From Boesenbergia rotunda (taxonomy: Eukaryota; Streptophyta; Magnoliopsida; Zingiberales; Zingiberaceae), in assembly GCA_024364735.1 (NCBI GenBank), contig JAGFNQ010000872.1, forward strand, positions 310,001 to 374,000: DNA of 64,000 nucleotides. The letters are read 5' to 3'. Numbering within the stretch: the stretch's first letter is position 1; the number at the start of each line of letters is the position of its first letter. Under the pieces are notes generated by a model, which saw nothing but the letters and a program-made list of their open reading frames with translations, ran no database searches and was not told the DNA's origin. The position numbers were made by a program, and so were the translations under genes. Positions 35,761 to 48,521 of the stretch are shown piece by piece.

Positions 35761-37316
35761 AATAAAATCTTAACATCTACGAATTAACAAATAATTTTTT
35801 ATACATAATTAACTTAAAATTATTTGATTAATGGATTGTCCGTAATGCTTCCTGATTTACTTTAATAGTTCATAAAAAATTATATCTATAGAATTGAGTT
35901 GATTATTTCAAAATTAATTGACATAAGTTGAATATCTAATGTTAACTTAAAATATATATAAAAAATTAAAATTAGCTTTGTTGATTTTTTTTTTTATAAG
36001 ATAACGCATCTAACTTTTAGATTTTTTTTTTAAAAAAATACACTTATTTCTTATTTTATTTTCCTGCCAATAATAACAGATCAAATTTCATTTTTTTTCA
36101 AAGCATCGTGTTGGTTTTTAAAATTCAAAACCACTATTATGTTGATTTTCTAAAACTAAAATCACACGTCTCTGATTTCTCTATCTTCGAAAATAGAATG
36201 ATGTTAAATTTTAGAATTTATACGTCTTCAAAATATTATTGATTTTTTAAATGTCAACCGTAGTGTTGAACTTTAAAATATAATATTACAATGACACTGT
36301 TCTTTAAAATTCAACGTCAAAGTGATGATTTTTATAATACAACACTACAGTGATTGACAGAAGAATAAAATGAAAAATAAAGACACCTTTTAAAAAATCT
36401 AAATATGAAATAAGTCTTTTGAAAATTCCATAACTTTAAATACGTCTTCTATTTTATTATAGAATGCATGCACCTACTAACAAATGTTTTTCTCTGGTGG
36501 ATTAGAGGATTATGGAACAGTTTAGTATAACAAGAAACATGTTCGAAGCTTCTTTGACATATCATAAATAGTCACATTAATGATTGTCAATCGAAGTGTG
36601 AAGCAAGCGTCTCTTAACGTACATAACACATAAATGAAAGATGTGAATGGATATGCTCAGAATTCAGATGGTTGAGAATATGAATTGGAATGGATATGCT
36701 CAGCATCTTCACCGCTTCGTAGCCATGCGTTAAGGATTCACTTTTAGGGGTTCTCTAGCCCTAGAGAAAGTATCTTGATTTTGCACACAAGTTGATATGG
36801 TAGTGACAGACCTACAGCAATCACAATACCAATTGTCTTCTGCCCTGAGAATCACAAAATATTAGATATTAGATATAGTCTTAGATTTTTTTTCAAATTT
36901 AGAATAAAAAAATAGATGGTGAAAATTAAGACAAAATCTGACTTTGGAAAAAACGATGAAACAAATTTGAGATGTTAAGTTAAATAATATCGATGTCACA
37001 TGGATTATGATGGCAAATAAGAACAAGAGTGTATCTAGACCATTCTTGGAGAACCTAAATATAGAGGTAAAAACACAAGAATAGTTGATGGTGGTGTGAG
37101 AAGGTACAAAAGACAATTCTACTAGTTTAAAAAAAACAATTATGTTTTAAACATGGTGAAAATTGTAGAAATGAAATATTTTGATAATAATAAAAAATAT
37201 ATACTTTTAAATAACTATATGAGATATAATTTAGTTAATATATCATCTATTCAGGATGGAAGACTTGCATTATGTAGCTTATTACAACAAAGAGTACAAG
37301 ACTTCTTCAAAACACT
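35761..37316. other. AT-rich spacer with inverted-repeat element
   Basis: A SINE-family fragment lies at about 35825-35930. From about 35985 to 36445 there is a foldback structure (separate entry). The rest is AT-rich with no gene. The last 60 bp adjoin the stop codon of the minus-strand CBP60 gene and are probably its 3' UTR. Confidence 0.5.
35985..36445. mobile_element. Foldback (long terminal inverted repeat) element
   Basis: The left arm (about 35990-36065, taagataacgcatctaac... then cacttatttcttattttatt) is complementary to the right arm (about 36365-36445, aataaaatgaaaaataaaga... then tacgtcttctattttat). Between the arms are repeated motifs like gtgttgaactttaaaatata. A related single arm is found at about 62870-63150. 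No coding capacity is present. The superfamily is unclear, since no target duplication was resolved. Confidence 0.55.
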
Positions 37317-40300
37317 TCATGCAGTGTTGCCTCTCAACAGCACTGCCAGTTCTCCATACGTATCGTCATACATACTCGACGATACCACTGGATAAGCAGA
37401 CTTCATGAACGCTGTTCTTCTGGACGAGCGTCTTGCAATGGCCATCAGCCTTGATACTGCTTTCAACTTAACCCATTTACTGGAAAAAATGTGAGCACCA
37501 AAGCGAGGGGCACAGATCTTGCATTTTCTGGTGTCTGGTACATGAACCAAGTCACCAGGTTGATCCCAAAGCACAGGGAACTGAGATGAGCGTAACATGT
37601 CGACTTCTGGTAGTACGGGCTCTGCAAAGCTTCCAGTTTCATAATTCATCAATGGCGTATCGCGGTACTGAAAGGAACAGGATCCTTGCACTTGACCAGG
37701 CCCAGTCCCAGAGAATGTGTTTATCGTTTGATAAAGTTCATGCATGCTGCTATCTCCTTTCAGATTGGGTAGGCGCAAAGGATTCGTGTTCAGTATCTGA
37801 TCATCTATCAAAAGTAATTGTGTAAACGAACTATACAATAACAGTTTGGAAACAAAACTCTGAGAGACTGATTGAGTTACCATGATTTCCAAGGGAAGTG
37901 CATGGGATGTGCTCGTCAAAGTGGCTTACAGCTCGGAGAGTCAAAAAATCAGGTGAAAGCAGCCTTTGAAAGTTGCTGGCCAGTGGTTGAATGATCTCTA
38001 TGATGCGATCTTGCGATGCATAAGCATCCTGTTTGAGTTTGTGGATTAATACCTGCAAGAACAATCTAGTATGAGTTTGGAAAGCAACATCATGCTACAC
38101 ATGTTCATAGTTTGACATCACCACCCGTACTAATTTTACAAACTTGATTTGAGCTACACAAATTGTGGAACACAAACCTTTTCTGTTGGAGGAAGCTCAT
38201 CTAGACGGTAAAGTTTATCTTGAATTATTGCTCCAAGTAGCTCGTTTATGGCGTTAAAGACGAGTACAAGGCCTTGGCTGCAGTTGTATGAGTATAGCTT
38301 CTCGTGTGGTATAATGCATTTCTTTGCATGCTCAACTGTTGCGTCCCACATCTTATTCGACATCCCAGTGCCAAGCATCTACAGGTATAAAAGAGAAAAT
38401 CAGTGCCAACTGCATTGAAATGTCTGTGTAACTAAGAAACCCACCTGGCGCAGCTTATCTGGATCCATTACAAAATTCTTCAGGAAGTCTTGAACAGTCA
38501 CTATTCTGTATTCTGCAAGTCTTTTATGAAAGACACCGTCTTTGCCTATCTTTTCTAATCGCCATACATCATCTTCCAATAACGGAGGATGATGTTTCTT
38601 GTACACTGAAAGTAAAAAAAGTTTAAGCCTTTCAATACTGATGAATATGAACAAGATGAAACAGAAAAGAAATGCTAACTTATGCTGCAAAGAATCAGCA
38701 GCACAGAGCCTAAAAATTGAGTTTTAAAATGAAATATAATGGCCAAATCAAAGTTTTCAGGACATATAGGCAAACTAATGCCAATATTTTCTTAACTATT
38801 TTGGGAACAGATAAAACATAAACCACACTACATAGATCAAACAGATACTCTATTATTCATGGCTGGGTTTACTTAGAAGATAAGAAGGGAAGGGGGCGGA
38901 AAGTGACACAAAAGTGTCCATGAGTGATGAAGCTCCATGTGTAACCTTGTGAGTCTTTCCCTCTCCCTCCCCCTACCCCCTCTTAAGTTCAACTTTCCAC
39001 TAAATTATCCAATTAAACTTAGCCTAAAAGATCAACTCAAGGTTGAAACCTCTAGACCTACAGTATGTCATAATCACATCTTGAACCTTTTTTTCTATAG
39101 TCTATCAAGGCAAGAAACAAAGGGAACCATGGTTTCTCAAACAAATCAAAACAAACCTCTCTTTCAGCTTAAAAATGAAACTTTTCTTTCTACTAGATGT
39201 GTGCATGATAACACTTCTTTGAAGTTTAGACTATATATATACAGAAGCTATGTTCTGCAGTGAGAAAACTTATATATCTGGTTGAAAATGTGCATCATAG
39301 TTTGGAAGCAAAGTCATTTTCCAATGAGTTCACGGCTGTTGCATCCTGGATGAATACTTTTTTGACTACAAGAACTTCGAGCCTTTGATGTTGCACTAGT
39401 TCTGTTGTATTACCAATGTCAAATTCCCATGTTCATGTAACTGATTAATCAAATAATAATGTTAGACCTAAAGAAATATTCATGATAATGGGAGCTATAA
39501 ATCATGATCAGATAACTTATTTACTGAAAATATAACAATAAAGGCCAAGTTGAACGCACATTCTCCACGATGATCCTTCACCAAAAATGACCCACTTAAT
39601 GCTTCCTGAATTCTATGTCTAAATCTGTTTTGACAAACCCTTGCACCGAGCCTGAACCTTCGACTTCTAGTCCAACTGGAGTTATCCGTAAAGTTAGCAT
39701 CTCCAAGACGACCAAGCCCTTTGTTGAGTGTAACCATCAGCTCACCAGATAGCAAAGGCCTTTTGCCCTCTCTTTCACGTACTATGCTTTCATTGAACTC
39801 CTTTTCTGTCCATTCTTCTTGTCCATCAACACCAAAATCACCATCAAGTACAAGAACTTCGACTTTGATAGAAGAAAGAGGGCCATGTGTGATAATCTGT
39901 CTTGTTTGAGAGTCAATCAAAACAATCTCAACGGGCTCCTGACCCTCAGCTTCTATTTTGCTGCTAGTGAATAGAGTTCCAGGTAAGCTGCTCTGAAATA
40001 GGAGACGGTACTGGTTGTTCACAGATGCCTGGATTTTGTTAAGGGGAGCTCTATAACAAGCAAAATATGCCAAATTAGCAAACAGCTAACGTACATATTT
40101 TAAAATAAGCAATTTCAATAGTTCCTCATGCATCTCTGCATTTTTCTGTTTAGAACTTTAGAGTTATATGTCAGAATTTGCAAACACGCATGACCAAAAT
40201 GATTTTATACTTGTTGACAAATAATGCAAGACCCTAAAAGAGCTACTGCAAGTTTCCAGAAATCTGAAGTAATCAGTAGGACTCGAGTGGAGGGAGAGGT

Positions 40301-41839
40301 ATAGGAAGCAACAAAAAGGTAATTCTGAGGCAATTATGAATGCTAATAATGAATAAGGACCTTCTATTTGTATATACTTAGTCTCTTGTATATATTTGTG
40401 CATTCCATCTTCTATATTTATTATGTTTGATAGGTACTCTGCTTTTGACTAAAAAACAAGAAAATTCAGAAAGCTATAGTTGTCAAAGGTGAGGATGGTC
40501 AAACCATATTATCTTTTGCAGATTATAGTCATTTAAAGGCATTATAATTAGTTTTTACCAAATGCAATGAAATTAAAATTCTCCCCAAAATAAAATAAGA
40601 ATCAGGTTAGATTAAGAAGGTCCACATGCCTGGCAAAGATGATTACACTTGCCATATTTCTTATTAGTGCAAATTTGTACCTGGGACTGAAGTGCGCATT
40701 ACGCCATATAGCATTTTCAACCTCTTCTTGCACCTTGCCAAAAGTAAAAAAGAGCACAATAATATGTTATTAACTGCTTCTCTAACTAAATAGCTACTTC
40801 AACGTAAGTTCTGAAAAAACATTAAATAATCTTTTAAGAAACATTCTCGTGAATTAAAACACTCAAAAAATTTTGACATACTTTCCTCCTTCAAAAGGAC
40901 TGCTTTAGTGATGAGATAAAGAATATGTTACCATCTATTTCACAAAGTTATTCATCTTGCTGTTTTTCAGGATACAACTTACTTCTTTGAAAAATGCAGC
41001 CTATTGAATAAAATGCTTATAGATTAGCAAGTTGAGGCAGTCAAGTGAACAAGAAGTTAAGTAGACTTATCAAAGGTAATCAATGATTATAGCAGCTACT
41101 GTAAAGATAATGTATCAGAAGCACTTTCAGGGATACTTATTTAACAGGGTAACACATCATCTGTTTGCCTTCTTGTTTTAAGATGCAATAACTATCATGC
41201 TTAAATACAAAACAAACAAGCAATGCAAGCACTCCATAATTGTTCATTTTTGTAAAAAAAAAAATTGTTTCTTTTGAAGGAACACAAATTGAAAGAACGT
41301 GTAGAATTGATCTACCAAATGAGCTAACACTTTAACTAGGCGACATACTTGTTAGTGTAATTGATTCCACAAATTTAAAAATCATTTGGCCTATTAAGAA
41401 AATTAGAAAATGTTAATCATTTATGACAATCACAAGAAGTCAACAACAAATAGAATGTCTCAACTATTTGAGATTTATTAAATAAATCTTGTCCAATATA
41501 ATTGCTTGTATAATTATGTATAAACAACAATCTGATTCTGATTCAACAAACAGAAATTAACCCAAGACAAAATGATAAGAAATTCTTACCACTCTTCTAA
41601 GAAACGGTTCTATGCTTGGCAAGTGCTGCTGTATATATTGTGCTGCCATCACTACTTTCATTGAGCTGCATTGTATAAACCACAAATTACAACAAAATAT
41701 CAACCAATTAGTCCACGACTTCAATTAGTCCGACCAAGTTAACCACTTACTCAAGTGAGGTACGCTGCCGTTTTGCATCGCGGACCAAACGCCCATCTTC
41801 TACCGCTTCTCCTCCCGCGTCACCTTGAACACTCATCAT
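37317..41839 (-). CDS. Calmodulin-binding protein 60 (CBP60) family protein
   Basis: Eight exons on the minus strand join in phase: 41839-41751, 41665-41590, 40733-40681, 40050-39560, 38605-38445, 38378-38178, 38052-37881 and 37804-37317. They give 576 aa. The start MMSVQGDAGG with RDAKRQR, the LPSIEPFLRRVVQEEVE helix and the long exon 4 (NQYRLLFQSSLPGTLFTSSK ... TRSRRFRLGARV) are typical. So are VWRLEKIGKDGVFHKRLAE and NKMWDATVEHAKKC. These define the CBP60 DNA-binding region, and the family includes SARD1 and CBP60g, regulators of salicylic acid synthesis. The basic segment KWVKLKAVSRLMAIARRSSR near the C-terminus may bind calmodulin, although it differs from the better-known motif. Two adjacent ATGs start the frame. 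Subgroup is not determined. Introns 3 and 4 are about 0.6 and 0.95 kb. Confidence 0.9.
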
Positions 41840-44339
41840 GAGCGAGATCAACTTCGGCAAGCTCACAAACCGAACCACGGCGAACTGCGGGAATGTAGCA
41901 CGTATACTGGATTCATCAACATTTATGAAGCATATAAAAGGGCAATTTTATGCCGAAGCAACTACGAAACTTCTCGAAATCGTAAGGAGCACACCCGTCC
42001 GTGGGTGAGGGAGATCATTGTGGTGATCCCATGAAAAAAGGGGAACGATTCCAATATTCTTTTTGTAGGGAAACTGGTCCCAGTGATCTAACCTCAAGCT
42101 GCGAGCTGCAAAAACGCAACGCCGACACGAAGACGAAAGGACAAGTTGAAAATCGCTGGAGGATGGAGCCCCCGTCGACGGCACTCGGACGACGAAGGTT
42201 CCGCGAAGGTAGGAGGAAGATCGCGAGGGCCACCGATCGAGGGAGCGGGACGAGGACCCATCGCGCCACCAGAATCGATTCCGATAGATGCCAAGCCCGA
42301 CGAGGCAAAAGGGGCGAGAGAGAGAGAGAGAGAGAGGGCAAAAAAGCGCGCGCTTTATTCCGTTACCTTTCCGCGGCTTTTGATGTCGCCTTCAAGGCAT
42401 TTTTGTTTTGTAAAAGTGGACTCCTCTAAATTTACCCGCATCGGATTCCTATAGAGGCTGGGCCCCGCACCAAGACACGAGGAGCGGGTGTAACACGAGT
42501 GGGTGGAGAAAGATGGCCGCTTTTTTCTCTTTTTTTATGTCAACGGTCAAGAGGGTGATAATGAAACAAACATGAACGCATGAAGAAAGTTTGGTGGACA
42601 AGAAAGCTTGCTTGATCCATGAGCTCGCGAACAGTCAGTTTCAGATCGAAAGAAATTCGCTGGGGAGGGAAGCAGAGTGAAGTGCCATCCTGCATTGATC
42701 TGCTCTATGTGCAGGTTCGACAACAGGAATTCGGCAGCGAGGATAATGAAGAAAAACTTGGTGTATGGAAAAAATAATATAGGAAGAAAGTATGGAAGTG
42801 AAAATTTTAATAGTCGATCGCGATCACAAGTCTGATTACTCCCTAATGAAGATAGTAATATAACCGCGAATTATATATGATTAGTATGGAGATCAATTAT
42901 GGGATGCCTACATCCAAACATTGATTCAACTATCAAGGTCATCTTAGGATGCATGAAAGAAATTGTTATTCATCATTATAAGGTGTTATGTGAAAGCGGA
43001 TGATCCAGTACTCCTAGAGCGGTGAAAGATGACGTGACTTGCGTTAGACTTGCATCACTGTCGTTGAATCTAACAAATGAAACACTCAAGAGAAAAAAAC
43101 GTTAACGGCAAACTTAGGGGGTCCCTAGCGTAGACACTACGACGCGAAGAACCAAAATAGATTTTATCAGTAGCTGAAAGAAGTGGAAATCTGGTGGAGA
43201 ACCATAACAGAATCCGACAAAATGTGTAGAACATATCTGTATCATGGAGGAAGGACCTTTTTATATAGGCGACACTCTTTGGCACCCTTCACTGTCAGGG
43301 TGTCGCGTTAGTTGTAAGATGATGGCTGTCAAATCAATAGATTTTCTATAAAAGTCTGATAAAAGCGGAATAGGTAAATGGTTCAGGTCAGTGAAAGGGT
43401 GGTAGTATAATATTATCCTAGTCTTGTCAAGGGTTAGCCTATATTTGCGTGTACTTAGGCTGACGAGTTTGTTTGTACGTGCACGTGGAAGCCCAATAAG
43501 GAAGTCCGACTTGTGGGATCCAATTTGTAGGGCCTGGTCCAATAGGCATATGGAGGCCCAACCCAACTATAGTTAGATTTGGTTAGGTTTAGTAATTGGG
43601 CCTCCTTATAGCCCAATGGGTCGTGGATGGTTTGTCTTTGAGCTGGTCGAAATAGTAGTCAAGGGGTCGTAATATGTCGGTCGATTGACCGTAATTAGTC
43701 AGTGGCTGGTTGGTCGTGCACTATAGAAGGGTTGGCCATGAGCCATAGACGGGTTGGTCGATCGCTATCACTTTATCATGACGGTTGATTGTATAATCTA
43801 AGTAGATTGGCCAATCGGATGTAGGATGCGTAAGACCATAAGTAGTTGCCCTTCTACAGGTTTGAACAAGAGCGTCCGCTCGAATAACCCGGTCGATCGG
43901 GTTGTCCGCTCAGAAAGTATGGTCGGCATGCCCGCTGAACAGTCTGGTGGGCACTTGAGTCTATGAATGCCTCCTTGATCTTTGTGGTCATATATTGCCT
44001 AGTTGGGTCACGTCATATGCCTATCTTTGACTTATCTTACGTAGACCGGGCCCAAAATTTCCCCTATTAGTGGAGAATAAGAAATAAATGTGAACATAAT
44101 TTGATTTCATTTATTAAAAAAATAATATATTTATAAGCTTATTAAATAACTATTAAATTCGCAACTATCTCCATGTTTATCTTAAATACATTGAATATAG
44201 ATTATTTTTCTTTTACGATGAACTCTCATTCTTATCAATAATTGTCACTCATCTATTCATTATTTGCTACCTCATGATATCTTATCTCTATATCCACTAA
44301 CTTCATAATATTATATCTCTATCTACAATTAAGTTTAAT
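41840..44339. other. CBP60 upstream region and LTR-like repeat
   Basis: The first 650 bp are the presumed CBP60 promoter and leader; they are GC-rich at 42140-42360, with an (AG)n tract near 42320-42337. Open frames on both strands there look non-coding. From about 43000 to 44065 the sequence has the look of an LTR in minus orientation: a ctttttatatagg TATA-like box near 43257 and a right end ggcccaaaatttcccc. Its ends and target duplication were not resolved. Confidence 0.45.
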
Positions 44340-46230
44340 TTTCAACCCCCTCTCTTAAACTTGATTTCGTGTCTCTAAGCAAATTTTGCATTTTGATGAA
44401 GTCTTTAAATTTGAATGACTTGGTAAAAATGTCAGTAACTTGATCTTGAAATTTTATATATTCCAATTGCAACTCTTTTCTTATAAGAATAATGTGTATC
44501 GATGTGCTTACTTAGCTTCTATTATGAAAGACTGAATTTTTTGCTAGTGTTATTGCAGACTTAAACTTAACTCATTCAATAAATTTTTGAGCAGGATAAC
44601 AAGACAAGCACATGAAGTCGGAGTCATGTACTCCGCTTCACAAGTAGAAAGTGTGATAATAAGTTATTTTTTCAATATCCAAGTGAAAGTTGTATCTCAC
44701 ATATGGAATACAAATCCTGTAGTACTCTTTCTATTATCTTATCTCCACCCAATCACTGTCACTATATCCTTCAAGTTTGAAATTGTTAGATAATGAATAA
44801 AACAACCCAAAATCTATTGTACCTTTGATATAGCGTAAAATTCTATTAGCGATCTTAAAATGGATGATAATTAGAGCCTTCAATTAGCGGCTAACAAGTC
44901 CAACACCATAAAGAATATCAGGTCTTATGCATATCAAGTATCATAAGCTTCTAACCAAGCTCTTGAAGAATGTTGGGTCAACTATTTCTCCTTCATCATG
45001 CGTTGAATGCTTAACTCCACATGCTATTGGGGTATTTATAGATTTACTATTATTCATCTTGAATTTCTTTAATATCTCTTGCATAATCTTCTTATGAGAT
45101 GAAGATTTCATCTTCCCTTCGATTCACTTTGATGCCTAGATAGTATACCATGAGCTTAATATCAGTCATCTCAAACTTCTTAGTCATCGCTTATTTGAAT
45201 TCTCCAAACATACTTGGATTGCTTCCCGTGAATATCAAGTCATCGATATATATGCAGACAATCAAAACATCTTTATCCTTATTCTGAATATATAGTGCAT
45301 GTTCATAAGGATATTTGATGAAGTCTTTCTCTTGCAAGTACTTATCTATCTGGCTATTACATATCCTTAATGTTTGCTTTAGCCCGTAGAGAGTTTTCAT
45401 CAATTTTAGAACTCTGTGTTTTTATTTTTTAACTTCATAACCTGATCGCAATATAAACTTTTTCTTCGAGATTTTATTTAAGAAAGCAAATTTATATCCA
45501 TTTGATTTGATGTATTCTCCACTTATTTTGGGCTACAAAAGAAATGATTAGTTTAAGAGTTTCTAATTGAGCAACGGAAGCGAATATCTCATTATAGTCA
45601 ATGTCAAATTTTTACTATAATCTTTTGCCACCAATCTTATTTTGTATCTTTTAACTTCTCCTTAGCATTTTTTTTTATCTTGTACACTCATTTCACACCA
45701 ATTGGCTTATATTCTTCAGCAAGTGGAGTTAACTCTCATGTACCGTTCTTCTTGATCGCTTTGATTTCTTCAGCAAGTGGCATTTTTTTTACTTGGTTTG
45801 CAACCTAGGTCGTTACTAATCTAAGGCGATGAAAGCTCAGTAGAATTTCTCCTTCTTTGCAGGCAGAGAAGCCTTTTATACTATTTGAAAGTGTAAAACA
45901 CTTAAACGTAGAATTACAGAAAAAAATTACAATTGAATTGATGAATAATTTGAGCTAAGGGGCTCTATTTATAGAGCCTAGAAGACTTATTACAATGTTG
46001 ACGTGGTACCTCACAGGTGTCTGAGTGCAACACGGGCGCCTGTATACCCGGGCGCTCAGTGCCTATATTCCTAGGCACCTAAGTTCACTCGGGCACTTGG
46101 TTATGGAGTTATGGTCAACCTTTGGTTAACCAATCTTCTGATATAGTTTTTGGGTGATTCTTCGGCTCTCCGGAATTGAGCTCACAAAAATTAAAAATAG
46201 TATTAAAAAATGTCTCTTTTTAAATAAATA
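44340..46230 (-). pseudogene. Decayed Ty1-copia element (RT fragment and LTR-like part)
   Basis: On the minus strand the frame at 45403-45191 reads LYGLKQTLRICNSQIDKYL, then VCIYIDDLIFTGS, which is the copia reverse transcriptase YVDD region. Adjacent frames with stops and frameshifts continue the same domain to about 44400 and back to about 45780. Right of it, 45785-46230 has an LTR-like build in the same orientation: a TATA box (tctataaatagagcc, about 45983-45969) and palindromic gggcgcc-type motifs at 46030-46100. The element is clearly dead and rearranged. Confidence 0.78.
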
Positions 46231-47179
46231 ACACAACATCATATTTCTCATGTCGAATGACACGAATAGTTATACAATGGGTTAAAATAAATGGTTTGAT
46301 AAAAATATTATATTTGAATCACTTTTATATTAATTTTTTTATAAACTTTATTAAAATTATTTAAATATAATAAACTCATTATAACATGATCGAGATAAAT
46401 ACAAATCTATTATAGTAAATATTTAATAGTTTATACAATATTTTAAATGGTTGTTAATTAAGCCATTCTAGCAATTACCATTTAACAATCAAAATAGAAT
46501 AAGAATATCTCCGTATAAAAAATATAATGGGTTTCCTTTCCATTTTCGCCCAGATAGGAGACTTTTACACAATTTAAACCTATCCATTTCTACTTAATTA
46601 CTTTCTTCTTTTTTTTCAATTGATTAAATCCATGAAACAATTTATGTACAGCTATTGAAAACATGCCGTGTCTACTTTCTATATATGTATTCGATTTCAT
46701 CGATTGAATACGTGCTTATGAATGTAGGAACTTTAGGAGTGTTTTGTTTGATCCATTTTTTATTTTTATTTTTTTAAAAAATATATTTTTTTATTTTTTT
46801 AAAAATGAATTTATTTCATTATTTAATTTTTCAGAAAACTTTATATTTTTTTTATAAAATAAGATTGAAGAATGTAAACTAAACATATTTTTTATAAAAA
46901 ATGAAAATAAAAAACTAACTTATTAAACGCAGTCTTATCCTCTCTGTGTTCTTTCCTAAACATGCATTTGTGTTCTTCTCACTTAACTCTGATGATCCCA
47001 CCATGCCTAATCATAGAATAAAATATATATTAAAAAAAAAGAAAGTAATATATGGTTTTTTCTATAACCTTTATTTCCTTGCTGTTTTTTTAACCCCTCT
47101 CCTATGGAAAATTATCAATCGAATCCACGGAGGCAATGAGATTGAGCCATCATTAATATTTTCAAAATAAAAAATCCTC
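46231..47179. other. AT-rich spacer before the GH17 gene
   Basis: No gene is seen. About 46740-46935 is a very AT-rich segment with imperfect complementarity between its ends (gtgttttgtttgatc and aacttattaaacgcag), possibly a decayed MITE. The remainder is presumed upstream sequence of the GH17 gene. Confidence 0.5.
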
Positions 47180-47187
47180 TATATAAA
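47180..47187 (+). promoter_or_regulatory. TATA box of the GH17 gene
   Basis: The perfect tatataaa lies 39 bp before the start codon at 47226, leaving room for only a very short 5' leader. The start codon context gagccatggc is a good plant initiation site. Confidence 0.7.
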
Positions 47188-47225
47188 CATAGATCATCCC
47201 TTAGCATTCAAGTGAAATCAGAGCC

Positions 47226-48521
47226 ATGGCTACTCGAAATGCTTATTGCCTCATAGTGTTGATCGTCTCGATTATTTTTACGTTTTCCACAAGTAATCAA
47301 TCTCTCTTGCTTATTTCATTATAATTTTATTTTGAAAGTTTAAATCTGACAAAGTTAGTATATCCGTCCTCCCTAAGTATTAGTTACAACGTCCGAGCTA
47401 GTAGCTTCCGTGATTTACTTCCTCTATGTTGGTCCTGGAACGGATTGACAGGGACGCTGGGCAACGAATCGTCTGTTGCCACCATTATAATTTTACTAAA
47501 TGGTAATGTAGAAACTACAAGGGGCATTTAGTAATGAATGATATGTTTTCTTTGGCTGGCTGCAACAGGAGGAGTGGAATCCATCGGCGTTTGCTATGGA
47601 ACACTCGCCGACAACTTGCCGCCGCCGGGCGAGGTCGTGGCCCTCTTCAGAGCCAACCAGATCGACAGCATGAGGATCTACTCCGCCAACCGCGACATCC
47701 TGGCGGCCCTTGCCGGCTCCGGCATCGCCCTGATCATCGGGACCTTGAACCAGGAACTCCCAGTGATCGCCGGCGACCCTGCGGCGGCGCAAGGATGGGT
47801 GGACGACAACATCCTCCCCTTCGTCGAGACCGTCAACTTCCGCTACATCAACGTCGGCAACGAGATCATCCCCGACCCGCTGGCTCAGTACATCCTCCCC
47901 GCCATGAACAACATCCAGAACGCGCTCGTGGCGCGCAACATCAACCACATCAAAGTCAGCACCTCGGTGGCGGCCAACGTGATGGGGCCTTCCTTCCCGC
48001 CCTCCAACGGCCATTTCAACGCCGAGGCGGAGGCCATCCTCAAACCCATCGTGGATTTCCTCGTCGCCCACGGGTCGCCGCTCCTCATCAACATCTACCC
48101 GTACTTCGCCTACAGGGCCCAGCCGGATCATATCTCGCTGGAGTACGCCTTGTTCACCTCCCCCGGAGTGGTGGAGCCGGACGGGGACTTGGGGTACCAG
48201 AATCTGTTCGACGCGATGGTGGATACGTTCGTGGCGGCGTTGGAGAAAGTAGGAGGAGCGAGCGTGGGCTTGGTGATCTCCGAGACCGGTTGGCCGTCGG
48301 AGGCCGACGTCGGGGCGAGCGTCGACAATGCCCGCACCTTTAACCAGAATCTGGTCGACCATGCGGCCAAAGGGACGCCGAGGAAGCCGGGGGTTCCACT
48401 CGAGATCTACGTGTTCGCCATGTTCAATGAAAACCAAAAAGGTCCGGCGGAGTCGGAGAAGCACTACGGTCTGTTCTTCCCGGATAAGACGCCGGTGTAT
48501 CCTATAAGGTTCGTCGCCTGA
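47226..48521 (+). CDS. Glucan endo-1,3-beta-glucosidase (GH17), secreted
   Basis: Two exons, 47226-47292 and 47569-48521, give 339 aa. Residues 1 to about 23 form a signal peptide with a hydrophobic core (LIVLIVSIIFTF), cut before GVESIGVCYG, the usual mature start of plant beta-1,3-glucanases. The GH17 acid/base is Glu121 in NVGNEI and the nucleophile is Glu261 in ISETGWPS. Other family marks are DSMRIYSAN, FAMFNENQK and a C-terminus at HYGLFFPDKTPVYPI. There is no C-terminal CBM43 or GPI-type tail, so it is the short secreted, PR-2-like class. It would cleave beta-1,3-glucan such as callose or fungal wall. The single intron inside the signal peptide coding region is usual. Exon 2 is strikingly GC-rich against its surroundings. 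Confidence 0.95.

Noticed and set aside
47496..48464. 322-aa minus-strand and 269-aa plus-strand frames over the GH17 exon
   Set aside because: They are shadows caused by the high GC3 content of the GH17 coding exon; the sequences are Arg/Gly/His-rich with no family.
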